A DNA stretch of 32,533 nucleotides from DASUGM01 sp036274055. GTDB taxonomy: Bacteria > Acidobacteriota > Vicinamibacteria > Vicinamibacterales > SCN-69-37. Shown piece after piece: positions 15,093-23,367 of this stretch (its first letter is position 1; each line of letters begins with the position of its first letter). A program made the translations under genes and the position numbers. The DNA lies in contig DASUGM010000143.1 in NCBI GenBank assembly GCA_036274055.1, positions 1-32,533 of the forward strand, read 5' to 3'. The notes beneath the pieces were generated by a model. The model did no database searches. It was not told where the DNA came from and worked only from the letters and a program-made list of their open reading frames with translations.

Positions 15093-15144
15093 GTGCTCCT
15101 GTGCGCCTGTGCGCCTGTGCGCCGATGCGCCTGTGCGACGTGCG
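15093..15144. repeat. GTGCGCCT octamer tandem repeat, gltX-rlmB spacer
   Basis: About five imperfect copies of CTGTGCGC at 8-bp spacing lie directly upstream of the rlmB Shine-Dalgarno in transcript order. No dyad partner is seen. Confidence 0.65.
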
Positions 15145-15150
15145 AAAGCA

Positions 15151-15179
15151 GGGCCTAGGGCCGAGTGCCCAGGGCCTGA
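15151..15179. repeat. GGGCCTA-type repeat overlapping the gltX stop
   Basis: GGGCCTAGGGCCGAGTGCCC and the following AGGGCCTGA share the core of the tuf-rpmG element. The repeat supplies the gltX TAG (15155-15157) and the last codons of the protein (ALGTRP). Confidence 0.5.
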
Positions 15180-16648
15180 ACCACTAACTCAATCCGTTCC
15201 CGGCACGATTTGATTGTCGCGACCCCGGTCCCCGCCGCAAGGCCGGCGCCGCGATCGATCGCCGGCACCGCCAGGTCGAGTTCGGGGCCCGAATCGGCGG
15301 CGGTCAGCGCGACGCGGATCGGATGAACCAGCGCGCGTCCCTTCAATCCACTAGCCGCGCGCGCCGCGTTGGCGGCGGCGCGGAACGACTCCTTGTCGAG
15401 CGCGGCCGCCGGCAGCGCCGCGGCGAAGGCGGCGACCGCGCGCGCGCCATCCGGCTCGGCCCGCACGAGCTCGGCGGCCGCCGGGGCATTCCAGTCGAAC
15501 AGAAACGCCAGACGTTCCGGCATTTCTTCGAGGCGATCGACCGAACCGAGCGCCATCGGCATCACCGTCTCGAGAAACGCCAGCGCGTCGCCGGTCGCCT
15601 CCGCCAGGTACCCGGCGCGCGCGAAGTATTTCGCTGACTCGCGCGCCAGCCGGGCCGGCGCCGCTTCCTTCATATAGTGGCGGTTCATCCACGCGAGCTT
15701 GCCGGTGTCGAACACCGCGGCGCTGTGGCTCACTTTAGTGACGTCGAAGCGCCGCGCCATTTCGTCAATCGCGACCAGTTCCTCGTTGTCGCCCGGCGAC
15801 CAGCCGAGCAGCGCCAGGTAGTTGACCAGCGCCTCGGGAAGGAATCCGCGCTCGCGAAATTCCGCGACGCTGGTCGCACCGTGGCGCTTCGACAACGGCG
15901 CGTGATCCGGACCGAGAACCAGCGACAGGTGGGCAAACGCCGGCGGCATACGGCCCAGCGCCTCATAGATCAGAATCTGCCGCGGCGTGTTCGAGATGTG
16001 GTCCTCGCCGCGAATCACGTGGGTGATCTCCATCTGCGTGTCGTCGATCACCACCGCGAAGTTGTAGGCCGGACGGCCGTCGGAGCGGACAATCACCGGA
16101 TCGCCGATGACGTCGGTGTGGAACGACACCTCGCCGCGCACCAGATCCTCGAACGAAATCGTCCGCTCGGCGGGCACGACGAACCGAATCGCCGCGGCGT
16201 CGCCGGCGTCGACGCGCCGCTGGGCGAGGGCGCGATCCAGCGAGCGGCAGCGGCCGCTGTACTTCGGCGGCAATCCCGCGGCGAGCGCCGCCGCCCGCTC
16301 GGTCTCGAGTTGTTCGGGCGAGCAGAAACAGCGATACGCCACTCCGCGCGCGATGAAATCGGCGGCGACCGCCCGGTAGATGTCGAGGCGGTCCGATTGC
16401 CGATACGGCGCGTGCGGTCCGCCGGCATCGGGACCTTCATCCCAGGTCAACCCCATCCAGCGCAGATCGTCGAGAATCGCGGATTCGGATTCGCGCGTTG
16501 ACCGCTCCGCATCGGTGTCCTCGATGCGCAGTACGAACGCGCCGCCGTGGCGCCGCGCCAGCAGCCAGTTGAACAATGCCGTCCGGGCGTTGCCGACGTG
16601 CAGATGGCCGGTCGGACTCGGCGCGAACCGCACGCGCGGCGGCGTCAT
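15155..16648 (-). CDS. gltX: glutamyl-tRNA synthetase
   Basis: Class I synthetase that charges tRNA-Glu, 497 residues, typical. The HIGH-type motif PSPTGHLHVGNART is at residues 10-23, and the KMSKS-type motif is PLSKRHG. The anticodon-binding helical domain is C-terminal. The ATG overlaps the ispDF stop by 4 nt (ATGA), so the two genes are coupled. The final residues ALGTRP and the stop are encoded by a GGGCCT repeat, so the tail looks repeat-derived. Whether it also charges tRNA-Gln (non-discriminating) cannot be told; no gat genes are in the window. Confidence 0.96.
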   Translation of the reverse strand: MTPPRVRFAPSPTGHLHVGNARTALFNWLLARRHGGAFVLRIEDTDAERSTRESESAILDDLRWMGLTWDEGPDAGGPHAPYRQSDRLDIYRAVAADFIARGVAYRCFCSPEQLETERAAALAAGLPPKYSGRCRSLDRALAQRRVDAGDAAAIRFVVPAERTISFEDLVRGEVSFHTDVIGDPVIVRSDGRPAYNFAVVIDDTQMEITHVIRGEDHISNTPRQILIYEALGRMPPAFAHLSLVLGPDHAPLSKRHGATSVAEFRERGFLPEALVNYLALLGWSPGDNEELVAIDEMARRFDVTKVSHSAAVFDTGKLAWMNRHYMKEAAPARLARESAKYFARAGYLAEATGDALAFLETVMPMALGSVDRLEEMPERLAFLFDWNAPAAAELVRAEPDGARAVAAFAAALPAAALDKESFRAAANAARAASGLKGRALVHPIRVALTAADSGPELDLAVPAIDRGAGLAAGTGVATIKSCRERIELVVQALGTRP

Positions 16649-17805
16649 CGGCGCGCCTCTTCGGCCAGCGGGACCAGCACCGCGACCGCGTGCGACGCGA
16701 TCGCCTCGCCGCGACCGACGGCGTCGACGCCCTCGTTGGTCTTGCCTTTGAGGCCGACACGATCAGCGCCAATCCCGAGCACCGCCGCAATCGCGGCACG
16801 AATCGCGTCGACATGCGGCGCCAGTTTCGGTCGCTCGAGAATGACGGTCATATCGCAGCTCGCCACCGCATACCCCTGTTCGCGCACGATCGCGGCCGCG
16901 CGGCCGAGCAGGTCCAGCCCGGGCGCGTCCTTCCAGCGCGGATCGGTGTTCGCGAAGTGCCGGCCGATGTCGCCGGCGCCGACCGCGCCCAGCATCGCGT
17001 CGACCAGCGCGTGGCAGGCGACATCGCCGTCGGAATGTCCGTGCGGCCCGCGTGCGCGATCGACGACCACCCCGCCGAGGACGAGCGGACGGCCGTCGAC
17101 GAGGCGGTGCAGGTCGTAGCCGGTGCCGACGCGCGGCGGCATCGCCGCGCGCGCCTGGCGCAGATCTTCGGGCGTCGTCATCTTCACGTTGCGTTCGTCT
17201 CCCTCGACGACCCGGACCGAGTGGCCGGCCAGCTCGGCAAGCATCGCTTCGTCGGTCGCGTCGACGCCCGTGTCCGCATGGGCGAACGCCGCCTGCAACA
17301 CCGCGCGTGTGAATCCTTGAGGTGTCTGCGCGAGCCAGATCTCGTCGCGCGGAAGAGTCCTGGCGATGAGATGCGTGGCCGGGTCGAGATGTTTCACGGT
17401 GTCGCGCGATCGCACCGCCGGGACCGCCGCGCCCGTCTCCCGAACGCCATTCAGAACCCGATCGATCAGCGCCCGATTGGCGAACGGCCGCGCCGCGTCG
17501 TGGATCAGCACCGCGTCGACCGCGCTCGACAGCGCCTCGGCGCCGGCGCGCACCGAGTCCTGCCGCCGCGCCCCGCCGGCGACGAACGCGCACGCTTTCC
17601 CGGTTCGACCCGCGAGCGCCGCCCCCTCGCCAACCCGCTCGGCGGGCAGGACGACCACGATTTCGGCGACGTCGGGATGCGCGTCGAACGCGGCGACGCT
17701 GTGCTGCAGCAGCGATCGCCCACCGACCGTCAGCAGCTGCTTGGGGAGAGGGCCGCCCATCCGGTCGCCGCGGCCAGCCGCGACGATCACTACGCCTACG
17801 TGCAT
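16645..17805 (-). CDS. ispDF: bifunctional IspD/IspF (MEP pathway)
   Basis: Fusion of two enzymes of non-mevalonate isoprenoid synthesis, 386 residues. The IspD half (about 1-223) is 2-C-methyl-D-erythritol 4-phosphate cytidylyltransferase: VIVAAGRGDRMGGPLPKQ and HDAARPF. The IspF half (about 228-386) is 2-C-methyl-D-erythritol 2,4-cyclodiphosphate synthase: GTGYDLHRL with metal-binding Asp and His, and HGHSDGD. IspE, the step between the two, is encoded at 28531-29451. A GGGTGAAT repeat lies directly upstream. A TAACAT box 7 nt before the ATG could be a promoter for a leaderless message, but this is weak. Confidence 0.96.
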   Translation of the reverse strand: MHVGVVIVAAGRGDRMGGPLPKQLLTVGGRSLLQHSVAAFDAHPDVAEIVVVLPAERVGEGAALAGRTGKACAFVAGGARRQDSVRAGAEALSSAVDAVLIHDAARPFANRALIDRVLNGVRETGAAVPAVRSRDTVKHLDPATHLIARTLPRDEIWLAQTPQGFTRAVLQAAFAHADTGVDATDEAMLAELAGHSVRVVEGDERNVKMTTPEDLRQARAAMPPRVGTGYDLHRLVDGRPLVLGGVVVDRARGPHGHSDGDVACHALVDAMLGAVGAGDIGRHFANTDPRWKDAPGLDLLGRAAAIVREQGYAVASCDMTVILERPKLAPHVDAIRAAIAAVLGIGADRVGLKGKTNEGVDAVGRGEAIASHAVAVLVPLAEEARR

Positions 17806-17820
17806 CTGCCCAATGTTACT

Positions 17821-17880
17821 GGGTGAATGCTGGAATGGGTGAATGGGTGAATGGTGAATGAATGGGTGAATGGGTGAATG
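17821..17880. repeat. GGGTGAAT tandem repeat upstream of ispDF
   Basis: About seven units of GGGTGAAT, some shortened to GGTGAAT or GAAT, fill 60 of the 93 bp between the B3/B4 gene and ispDF. Unit length varies between 4 and 8. There is no inverted partner and no spacer structure. Confidence 0.75.
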
Positions 17881-17898
17881 CCGGCGAGCCCCCGGCTC

Positions 17899-18528
17899 CT
17901 ATTGGCAGAATTCGCGAATGCGCGCCGTCGTCAAGCCGACCGCGCGCTCGACCAGGCTGCCAGAGAGCGGCGCCGGCGCGTAGATCACCACCAGCGCCCG
18001 GGTCGTGGCGGACGTCACCATGGTGCGCGCGGAATCCGACGTCGGGTTGCCGAAGGGCCCGATGTCGTCGACCAGTGTCAGGCGCCCATCGACGTTGACC
18101 GAGTCTTTGCGAATGCCGGCATACGACTCACCCGCCCGGCCGAGCCGCAGCGCGATCGCGCCCTGAATCTTGGCAGAGTCGTAAAGGCCGAACGGCAGCT
18201 GCGACTCGACCGAGCACCAGTTGATCACATCGACCAGGCTGTTGATGCGCGGCAGCGCGTCGCCTTTGCGCACGCGGCGGAGCAGCGCTTCCGACGACGG
18301 CCTGGTTTTCGTGGGATCGATCCCGACCTGCTTGTACATCGTCCGAACGGCGGTCGTAACGTCGGCGGATTCGACTGAGGCACGCAGCGCTTCTTCGGCC
18401 GCGGCCAGCGGCACATCGAGCCGCGGATCGCGATCGACAACGGTGACGGCGCCGGCGAGCCACGCGGCGGGCCGGACGATCGACGCGAGCGCCGCGTCAG
18501 TGGCGACTGGATTCGCCTCGTCGGTCAT
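17899..18528 (-). CDS. B3/B4-domain protein (PheRS-beta-like, stand-alone)
   Basis: 209 residues related to the B3/B4 domain of phenylalanyl-tRNA synthetase beta, the domain that holds the editing site there. Visible family features are the central LPRINSLVDVINWCSVES segment followed by LPFGLYD and a later DDIGPFGNPTSDSARTMVT stretch that resembles the conserved nucleotide-pocket region. Stand-alone members are thought to act on mischarged tRNA or nucleic acids, but the role of this group is not settled. It starts 4 nt after the plsC stop. Identification is by recalled family pattern. Confidence 0.7.
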   Translation of the reverse strand: MTDEANPVATDAALASIVRPAAWLAGAVTVVDRDPRLDVPLAAAEEALRASVESADVTTAVRTMYKQVGIDPTKTRPSSEALLRRVRKGDALPRINSLVDVINWCSVESQLPFGLYDSAKIQGAIALRLGRAGESYAGIRKDSVNVDGRLTLVDDIGPFGNPTSDSARTMVTSATTRALVVIYAPAPLSGSLVERAVGLTTARIREFCQ

Positions 18529-18532
18529 TGCC

Positions 18533-19246
18533 CTACGCCCTTTTCGCGTCTTGCGCGACCACGTCCTGCACCCGCTTCGCCAGCGCGCGCGCGTCGGCGC
18601 GCGTCATCCCCGTCGTCGCGATCGGTTCGTGCAGGATCACCTGCACCGTCGCCGGCTGCACCATCAGCTCGCCTTTGCGCATCACATTGGGGCTGTTGAC
18701 GATGGTCACCGGGACGATCGGGAGCTGATTGTCGATCGCCAGCAGGAACGACCCGCCCTTGAACTGGCCGACCAGTCCGTCCGAACTCCGTGAGCCTTCG
18801 GGAAAAATGATCAGCGACGCATTCTGCTGCACCATCTTTTTCATGCGCTTGATGATGCCGGGGCCCGGGTTGGTACGCTCGATCAGCAGGTGGCCGGCGA
18901 GGCGAAGGTGCCAGCCGATGAACGGAAAGCTGCCCAGCGACGCCTTGGCCGGAATCCGCAGCTGCAGCGGCAGCGCGGTGAACAGAATCGGGATGTCGTA
19001 GATGCTGGCGTGGTTGGAGACGATCACGGTGCTCGACTCCAGCGGCGGCAACGGCCCCGAGCGCTCGACCTTGACGCCGGTCGTCCACAGGATCAGCCGC
19101 GCCCAGGTCCGCGCGCACTTGTGCGCGAAGTGACCACTGCGATCGACGAGCGTCGAGGTGAGCGAGACGATGCCGAGGACGATTGTGTACAGGCCAACGG
19201 CCGGGATCAAGAAGAAGACCGTCCGCCACCAGTGAAACGGTTTCAC
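18533..19246 (-). CDS. plsC: 1-acyl-sn-glycerol-3-phosphate acyltransferase (PlsC family)
   Basis: Membrane enzyme that adds the second acyl chain to make phosphatidic acid, 237 residues. A hydrophobic N-terminal segment (about 9-30) anchors it. The catalytic NHxxxxD motif is NHASIYD (His79, Asp84), and FPEGSRS (Glu150) binds the glycerol phosphate. The start is GTG, overlapping the stop of the PIN-TRAM gene by 4 nt (GTGA). Confidence 0.92.
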   Translation of the reverse strand: MKPFHWWRTVFFLIPAVGLYTIVLGIVSLTSTLVDRSGHFAHKCARTWARLILWTTGVKVERSGPLPPLESSTVIVSNHASIYDIPILFTALPLQLRIPAKASLGSFPFIGWHLRLAGHLLIERTNPGPGIIKRMKKMVQQNASLIIFPEGSRSSDGLVGQFKGGSFLLAIDNQLPIVPVTIVNSPNVMRKGELMVQPATVQVILHEPIATTGMTRADARALAKRVQDVVAQDAKRA

Positions 19247-20322
19247 GCCTGAGCGGCAGGGCGTGGGCGGCGTCCGCTATCTTCGCCTCGATCGACGCGG
19301 CCTTCGATCCGCGGCTGCTCACCCGACGCCGGCGGCGCGGTTTCAGCGACGCGACCGAAGATCATCCGTCCCGCGGTGGTTTGCAAGACGCTGGTGACGG
19401 CGATGTCGAGGTTGCGGCCGATACGGCTGCGCGCGTTGTCGACCACGACCATCGTGCCGTCGTCCAGGTAGGCGACGCCCTGGTTGTACTCCTTGCCTTC
19501 CTTGAGGATGAACACGTTCATCACTTCGCCGGGGAGCACGACCGGTTTGAGGCCATTGGCCAGCTCGTTGATGTTCAACACCTCGACGCCGCGCAGCTGC
19601 GCCACCTTGTTGAGGTTGAAATCGTTGGTGACGATCCGCCCGAGCAGCGTCCGCGCCAGCTCGATCAGCTTGAGGTCGACTTCCTTGACCTGCGGAAAGT
19701 CGACGTCGGAAATCAACACTTCGACGCCGGACATCTTCTGGATGCGATGGAGAATGTCGAGCCCGCGCCGGCCGCGGTTGCGCTTGAGCGCGTCCGACGA
19801 ATCGGCGACGAACTGCAGTTCCTTGAGCACGAATTGCGGCACCACCAGGGTGCCGTCGAGAAAGCCGGTCTCGACGATGTCGGCGACACGGCCGTCGATG
19901 ATCACGCTGGTGTCGAGAATGCGATAGCGCTTCTGCGGACGGGCATCGCGAAACAGCGACGCGAATTTCTGCGGCTCGAGCCACTCGCCCTTTCGCGCGC
20001 CGAGCACGCCGCCGAGGTACGGCAGCACCAGCAGGATCAGCGTGTGCAGGAAGCGGACTCTGGAATTGGTGGTGTCGGCCCAGAACAGCGCCTGGCCAAT
20101 CGCCGAGGCGATCGCCAGGCCGACGCCGAATCCGAGCAACCCGCCGAGGAGGCTGGTCACCGCGGTGTCGCGCAGCCGCGCTTCGACGAGCACGATCAGC
20201 GCCGCGACGCCCAGGCCGAGCAGACCGCTGAGCAGCGAATGGCCTTCGAGCGGCCGGATCAGGATCGCGGAATAGACGACGACGGCGGCAAAAACTGCCC
20301 GCACCAGCAGAAAGCCGTGCAT
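19243..20322 (-). CDS. membrane PIN-TRAM domain protein, YacL-like
   Basis: 359 residues. About four hydrophobic helices (residues 1-115) are followed by a PIN nuclease fold (about 131-250) beginning ILDTSVIIDGRVADI and containing the later acidic IVTNDFNLNK motif. A TRAM RNA-binding domain (about 260-330) follows, then a charged tail. The layout matches B. subtilis YacL, whose gene lies near ispDF in many genomes as here. The PIN acidic residues (Asp in DTS, Glu in LKEL, Asp in TND) are present, so nuclease activity is plausible but unproven. It starts 18 nt after radA ends. Confidence 0.88.
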   Translation of the reverse strand: MHGFLLVRAVFAAVVVYSAILIRPLEGHSLLSGLLGLGVAALIVLVEARLRDTAVTSLLGGLLGFGVGLAIASAIGQALFWADTTNSRVRFLHTLILLVLPYLGGVLGARKGEWLEPQKFASLFRDARPQKRYRILDTSVIIDGRVADIVETGFLDGTLVVPQFVLKELQFVADSSDALKRNRGRRGLDILHRIQKMSGVEVLISDVDFPQVKEVDLKLIELARTLLGRIVTNDFNLNKVAQLRGVEVLNINELANGLKPVVLPGEVMNVFILKEGKEYNQGVAYLDDGTMVVVDNARSRIGRNLDIAVTSVLQTTAGRMIFGRVAETAPPASGEQPRIEGRVDRGEDSGRRPRPAAQA

Positions 20323-20340
20323 GGCGGGTATTTTACTGAC

Positions 20341-21714
20341 TTATAGCAGGGCGTCCAACGCCTCTGCCACGGTGCGAACGCCGGTGATCGACAGTCCCTT
20401 CGGGACGTCGCCGGGCGGCAGACTCCCCTGCGGCAGCACGCACCGCGTGAACCCGAGCTGCGCGGCCTCGCGCACCCGCAACGCCGCCTGCGTCGTCGTT
20501 CGTACTTCACCGGCCAATCCGACCTCGCCGAACACGACCACGTCCGAGGCGATCGGTTTGTTGCGCAAGCTCGACGCGACCGCGCTCAACACCGCGAGAT
20601 CGGCGGCGGGCTCGTCGATGCTCAAGCCACCGGCGACGTTGACGAAGACGTCGTCGGTCGCGAGGTTCAGGCCGACGCGTTTGTCGAGCACCGCGAGCAA
20701 CAGCGAGAGCCGGTTGCGGTCGAGGCCGTTGGCGGTGCGCTGTGCGTTGCCGAAGGTCGCCGTACTCACCAGCGCCTGCACTTCGACGAGGATCGGGCGC
20801 GAGCCCTCGATCGTGCACAACACCGACGAGCCGGGCACGTTCGCCGGCCGCTCGGCGAGGAACAACTTCGACGGATTCGGCACCGGCTGGAGTCCGGACC
20901 CGGTCATCTCGAACACGCCGAGTTCACTGACCGCGCCAAAGCGATTCTTCACCGCCCGCACCACGCGGTGCGAGTGATGCTGCTGGCCTTCGAAATACAG
21001 CACCGTATCGACGACGTGCTCGAGGACCTTGGGACCGGCGAGGCTGCCGTCCTTGGTGACGTGGCCGACCAGAATCGTCGGCAGGTTGCGGCCTTTCGCG
21101 GTGAACAGGAGATCGGTCGCGCACTGCCTCACCTGACCAACGCTGCCCGGCGCCGACGCGATCTTCAACGAGAAGACGGTCTGGATCGAATCCACGATCA
21201 ACAGCGCCGGCTTCAGCCGATCGACTTCTTCCAGCAGCCGCTCGAGGCAGGTCTCGGCGAGCAAATACAGCGGCGTCGCACCGACGCCCAGCCGCTCGCC
21301 GCGCGACTTGACCTGATGTTCCGATTCTTCACCCGAGCAATAGAGCACCGGCCCGACGCTGCCGGCAAAGTGCGCCGCGGCCTGCAGCAACAACGTCGAC
21401 TTGCCAATGCCCGGCTCGCCGCCGAGCAGCACCAGCGACCCGGGCACGACACCGCCGCCGAGCACGCGATCGAATTCACTGATGCCGGTCCCGAGCCGCT
21501 CGGCGGTCTCGATGTCGACGTCCTGGTAGAGCCGCGCCGCACTGCCGCCGAGCGCGCCGGCCGCGCTGCGCTTTTCCGCGATTGCCGGCGCCGCAACGAC
21601 CGCGCGTTCCTCGACGAACGTGTTCCACTCGCCGCAATCGGGACACTTGCCCAGCCATTTTTGCGACTGCGAGCCGCAGGACTGGCAGACGAAGAAGGAC
21701 TTCGGTGTCCTCAT
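20341..21714 (-). CDS. radA: DNA repair protein RadA
   Basis: RecA-like ATPase that drives branch migration during recombination, 457 residues. A zinc finger comes first (Cys10/13/24/27). The Walker A motif GGEPGIGKST is at residues 98-107, followed by the RadA-specific KNRFG motif and a C-terminal Lon-like domain. The ATG at 21714 is chosen because it gives the canonical N-terminus MRTPKSFFVCQSCG. The frame is open further upstream but that part lies opposite the four-helix-bundle gene. There is no good Shine-Dalgarno; the GTTTC repeat arm ends directly before the start codon. Confidence 0.95.
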   Translation of the reverse strand: MRTPKSFFVCQSCGSQSQKWLGKCPDCGEWNTFVEERAVVAAPAIAEKRSAAGALGGSAARLYQDVDIETAERLGTGISEFDRVLGGGVVPGSLVLLGGEPGIGKSTLLLQAAAHFAGSVGPVLYCSGEESEHQVKSRGERLGVGATPLYLLAETCLERLLEEVDRLKPALLIVDSIQTVFSLKIASAPGSVGQVRQCATDLLFTAKGRNLPTILVGHVTKDGSLAGPKVLEHVVDTVLYFEGQQHHSHRVVRAVKNRFGAVSELGVFEMTGSGLQPVPNPSKLFLAERPANVPGSSVLCTIEGSRPILVEVQALVSTATFGNAQRTANGLDRNRLSLLLAVLDKRVGLNLATDDVFVNVAGGLSIDEPAADLAVLSAVASSLRNKPIASDVVVFGEVGLAGEVRTTTQAALRVREAAQLGFTRCVLPQGSLPPGDVPKGLSITGVRTVAEALDALL

Positions 21715-21792
21715 CGCGGCCAACTTGAAACTCGAAACTTCAAACTCGAAACTCTGGTGGCCTTCGGCATCTTCTTTGCTTTTGGATGCGAC

Positions 21793-22146
21793 ATGACTGC
21801 AGGACTCGAGACCTTTCAGGAACGCAGCTTCCGGTTCGCCTGCGACGTCGTGCAACTCTATCGCCAGTTGATTCGGCAACCCGACGTTCCCCATGCGATG
21901 GCCAGGCAACTGTTGCGCTCGGGAACCTCGATAGGCGCGAATCTGGAGGAGGCCGTCGCCGCTCAGAGCCGCCGCGATATTGCCAATCGATTCGCCATCG
22001 CCCTGAGAGAAACGCGCGAAACCCGCTATTGGCTCAGGCTGCTGGCCGCGACAGGTCTCGCTCGCGCCGACCTCCTCACAGCTCCACTCCAGGAGTCGAA
22101 AGAACTGACGGCTATCCTGACAACCGCGCACCGAAAGCTGCTCTAG
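21793..22146 (+). CDS. four-helix-bundle protein, S23/IVP family
   Basis: 117 residues, the usual length. It carries both family hallmarks: SGTSIGANLEEAVAAQSRRD in the second helix and ALRETRETRYWLRLL in the third. The family includes proteins encoded in 23S rRNA intervening sequences and is related in fold to Avd of diversity-generating retroelements, which binds nucleic acid. No reverse transcriptase or rRNA is in the window. The protein is rich in Arg. The start is the ATG at 21793; GGATG upstream is at best a weak ribosome site. It is the only plus-strand gene among some thirty minus-strand genes and is bracketed by inverted repeats. Confidence 0.85.
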   Translation: MTAGLETFQERSFRFACDVVQLYRQLIRQPDVPHAMARQLLRSGTSIGANLEEAVAAQSRRDIANRFAIALRETRETRYWLRLLAATGLARADLLTAPLQESKELTAILTTAHRKLL

Positions 22147-22182
22147 GCGCCGGGTAGCATCAGGACCAAGCAAGACCGCCGA

Positions 22183-22199
22183 GGGGTAGCGAATACCCC
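22183..22199. other. hairpin between convergent four-helix-bundle gene and alr
   Basis: GGGGTA (22183-22188) pairs with TACCCC (22194-22199) around GCGAA. It lies between convergent genes, but no T-run follows on either strand, so a terminator role is uncertain. Confidence 0.35.
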
Positions 22200-22236
22200 G
22201 AGGCGCACCGGAGTTTCGAGTTTCAAGTTTAGAGTT

Positions 22237-23367
22237 TCAAGTTGACGCGTATCTCCTCTCAATCCGGCTCCCGAGCCGGCACACGACCTCCCACGGAATC
22301 GTCCCGATCGTCGCCGCAATTTCGCGCGCGCTGATCTCGTCTTCGCCCTGCTGGCCAATGAGCACGACGTCGTCGCCCGGGGCGACGTCCAGGCCGGTGA
22401 CGTCGACCATGATCATGTCCATGCACACCGACCCGACGATCGGCACGCGGCGGCCGCGAATCAACGCGACCCCACGATTGGCCAGACGGGTGTCGAGGCC
22501 GTCGGCGTAGCCGGCCGGGACGATGGCGATCGTCCGCGGACCATCGGCGTGCCAGCGCAGGCCGTAGCCCGAGCCCTCGCCGGCACGCAGTCCTTTCACC
22601 GCCACGATACGGCTCGACAGTGACAGGGCAGGTCGCAGCTCGAGATCGGCGGCGGCCAGCGGCGGCGGGACAATGCCGTAGAGAAGGAGACCGGGACGGA
22701 CCGCGTCGTACCACGTGCGCTCGTCGCGGAGGCAGGCCGCCGAGTTGGCGGCGTGACGCATGACGTTCCGCACGCCCATCGCCCCGAGCGCCGCGATCGC
22801 CTGTTCGAAGCGGCGGCGCTGTTCGTCGAGCATCGGCGATTCGGCGTCGTCGGCGGTCGCGAAGTGGGTGTAGACAGCGTCGATCGCCAGATGCGGGCTC
22901 GCGATCACCTCGGGCATCGTCCGGCGCAGGTTGTCGTGGCGAAAGCCGAGCCGGTTCATGCCGGTATCGACCTTGAGATGACAGCGCAGCCTGACGTGGC
23001 GCGCCGCGGCGCCGGCTTCGAGGGCCCGGGCCGCCGCCGGCGTCGAGATTGTCGGGGTCAGATCGTGCGTGAAGACGCCGTCGAGGTCGCTGACGCTGAG
23101 CGCGCCGAAGACGAGAATCGGCCTGGTGATCCCGGCGTCGCGCAGCGCCACGCCTTCCTCGATGTCCGCGCAGGCGACCATCGTCGCGCCGGCCGCTTCC
23201 AGCGCCTGCGCGACCGGCGCGGCGCCGTGTCCGTAGGCATTCGCCTTGACGACGGCAATGATCTCCGCGTCTCCGCGTGGCTCCCGGCGTGCAAGAAGTC
23301 GTCTGATCGCCCGCAGGTTGTGCGCGATCGCGTCGAGACTGACCGAAGCCACCGTCTGGCGGATCAC
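22237..23367 (-). CDS. alr: alanine racemase
   Basis: PLP enzyme that makes D-alanine for peptidoglycan, 376 residues. The PLP lysine is Lys41 in VVKANAYGHG. The opposite-face Tyr is in GSGYGLRW, and the C-terminal VGSVCMDMIMVDVT signature is present. The ATG overlaps the dnaB stop by 4 nt, and dnaB-alr adjacency is also seen in E. coli. The last residues (YAST) and the TGA come from the GTTTC repeat arm, so the end of the gene is repeat-derived. Confidence 0.96.
   Translation of the reverse strand: MIRQTVASVSLDAIAHNLRAIRRLLARREPRGDAEIIAVVKANAYGHGAAPVAQALEAAGATMVACADIEEGVALRDAGITRPILVFGALSVSDLDGVFTHDLTPTISTPAAARALEAGAAARHVRLRCHLKVDTGMNRLGFRHDNLRRTMPEVIASPHLAIDAVYTHFATADDAESPMLDEQRRRFEQAIAALGAMGVRNVMRHAANSAACLRDERTWYDAVRPGLLLYGIVPPPLAAADLELRPALSLSSRIVAVKGLRAGEGSGYGLRWHADGPRTIAIVPAGYADGLDTRLANRGVALIRGRRVPIVGSVCMDMIMVDVTGLDVAPGDDVVLIGQQGEDEISAREIAATIGTIPWEVVCRLGSRIERRYAST

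Larger units (their letters stand above)
21715..22249. mobile_element. putative cassette: four-helix-bundle gene between inverted GTTTC repeats
   Basis: The arms 21722-21753 and 22212-22243 are inverted copies matching at 30 of 32 positions by direct comparison. Weaker matches extend outward (GGCCGCG against GACGCG) and inward (CCAAAAGCAAAGAAGATGCCGAAGG against CCAAGCAAGACCGCCGAGG), with an extra 20-odd bp hairpin GGGGTA...TACCCC in the right arm. The element sits between radA and alr, opposite in strand to both. Its left edge touches the radA start codon and its right edge lies in the last codons of alr. No transposase, and no direct target repeats that could be identified with confidence. 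Confidence 0.5.

Noticed and set aside
17821..17880. CRISPR array
   Set aside because: Units are 4-8 bp, contiguous and without spacers; a simple tandem repeat.
21793..22146. Diversity-generating retroelement accessory gene (avd)
   Set aside because: No reverse transcriptase, template repeat or variable repeat is present; the sequence fits the S23/IVP group better.
21715..22173. N-terminal extension of radA
   Set aside because: The upstream frame lies antisense to the four-helix-bundle gene and the repeat arm; the zinc-finger N-terminus starts normally at 21714.
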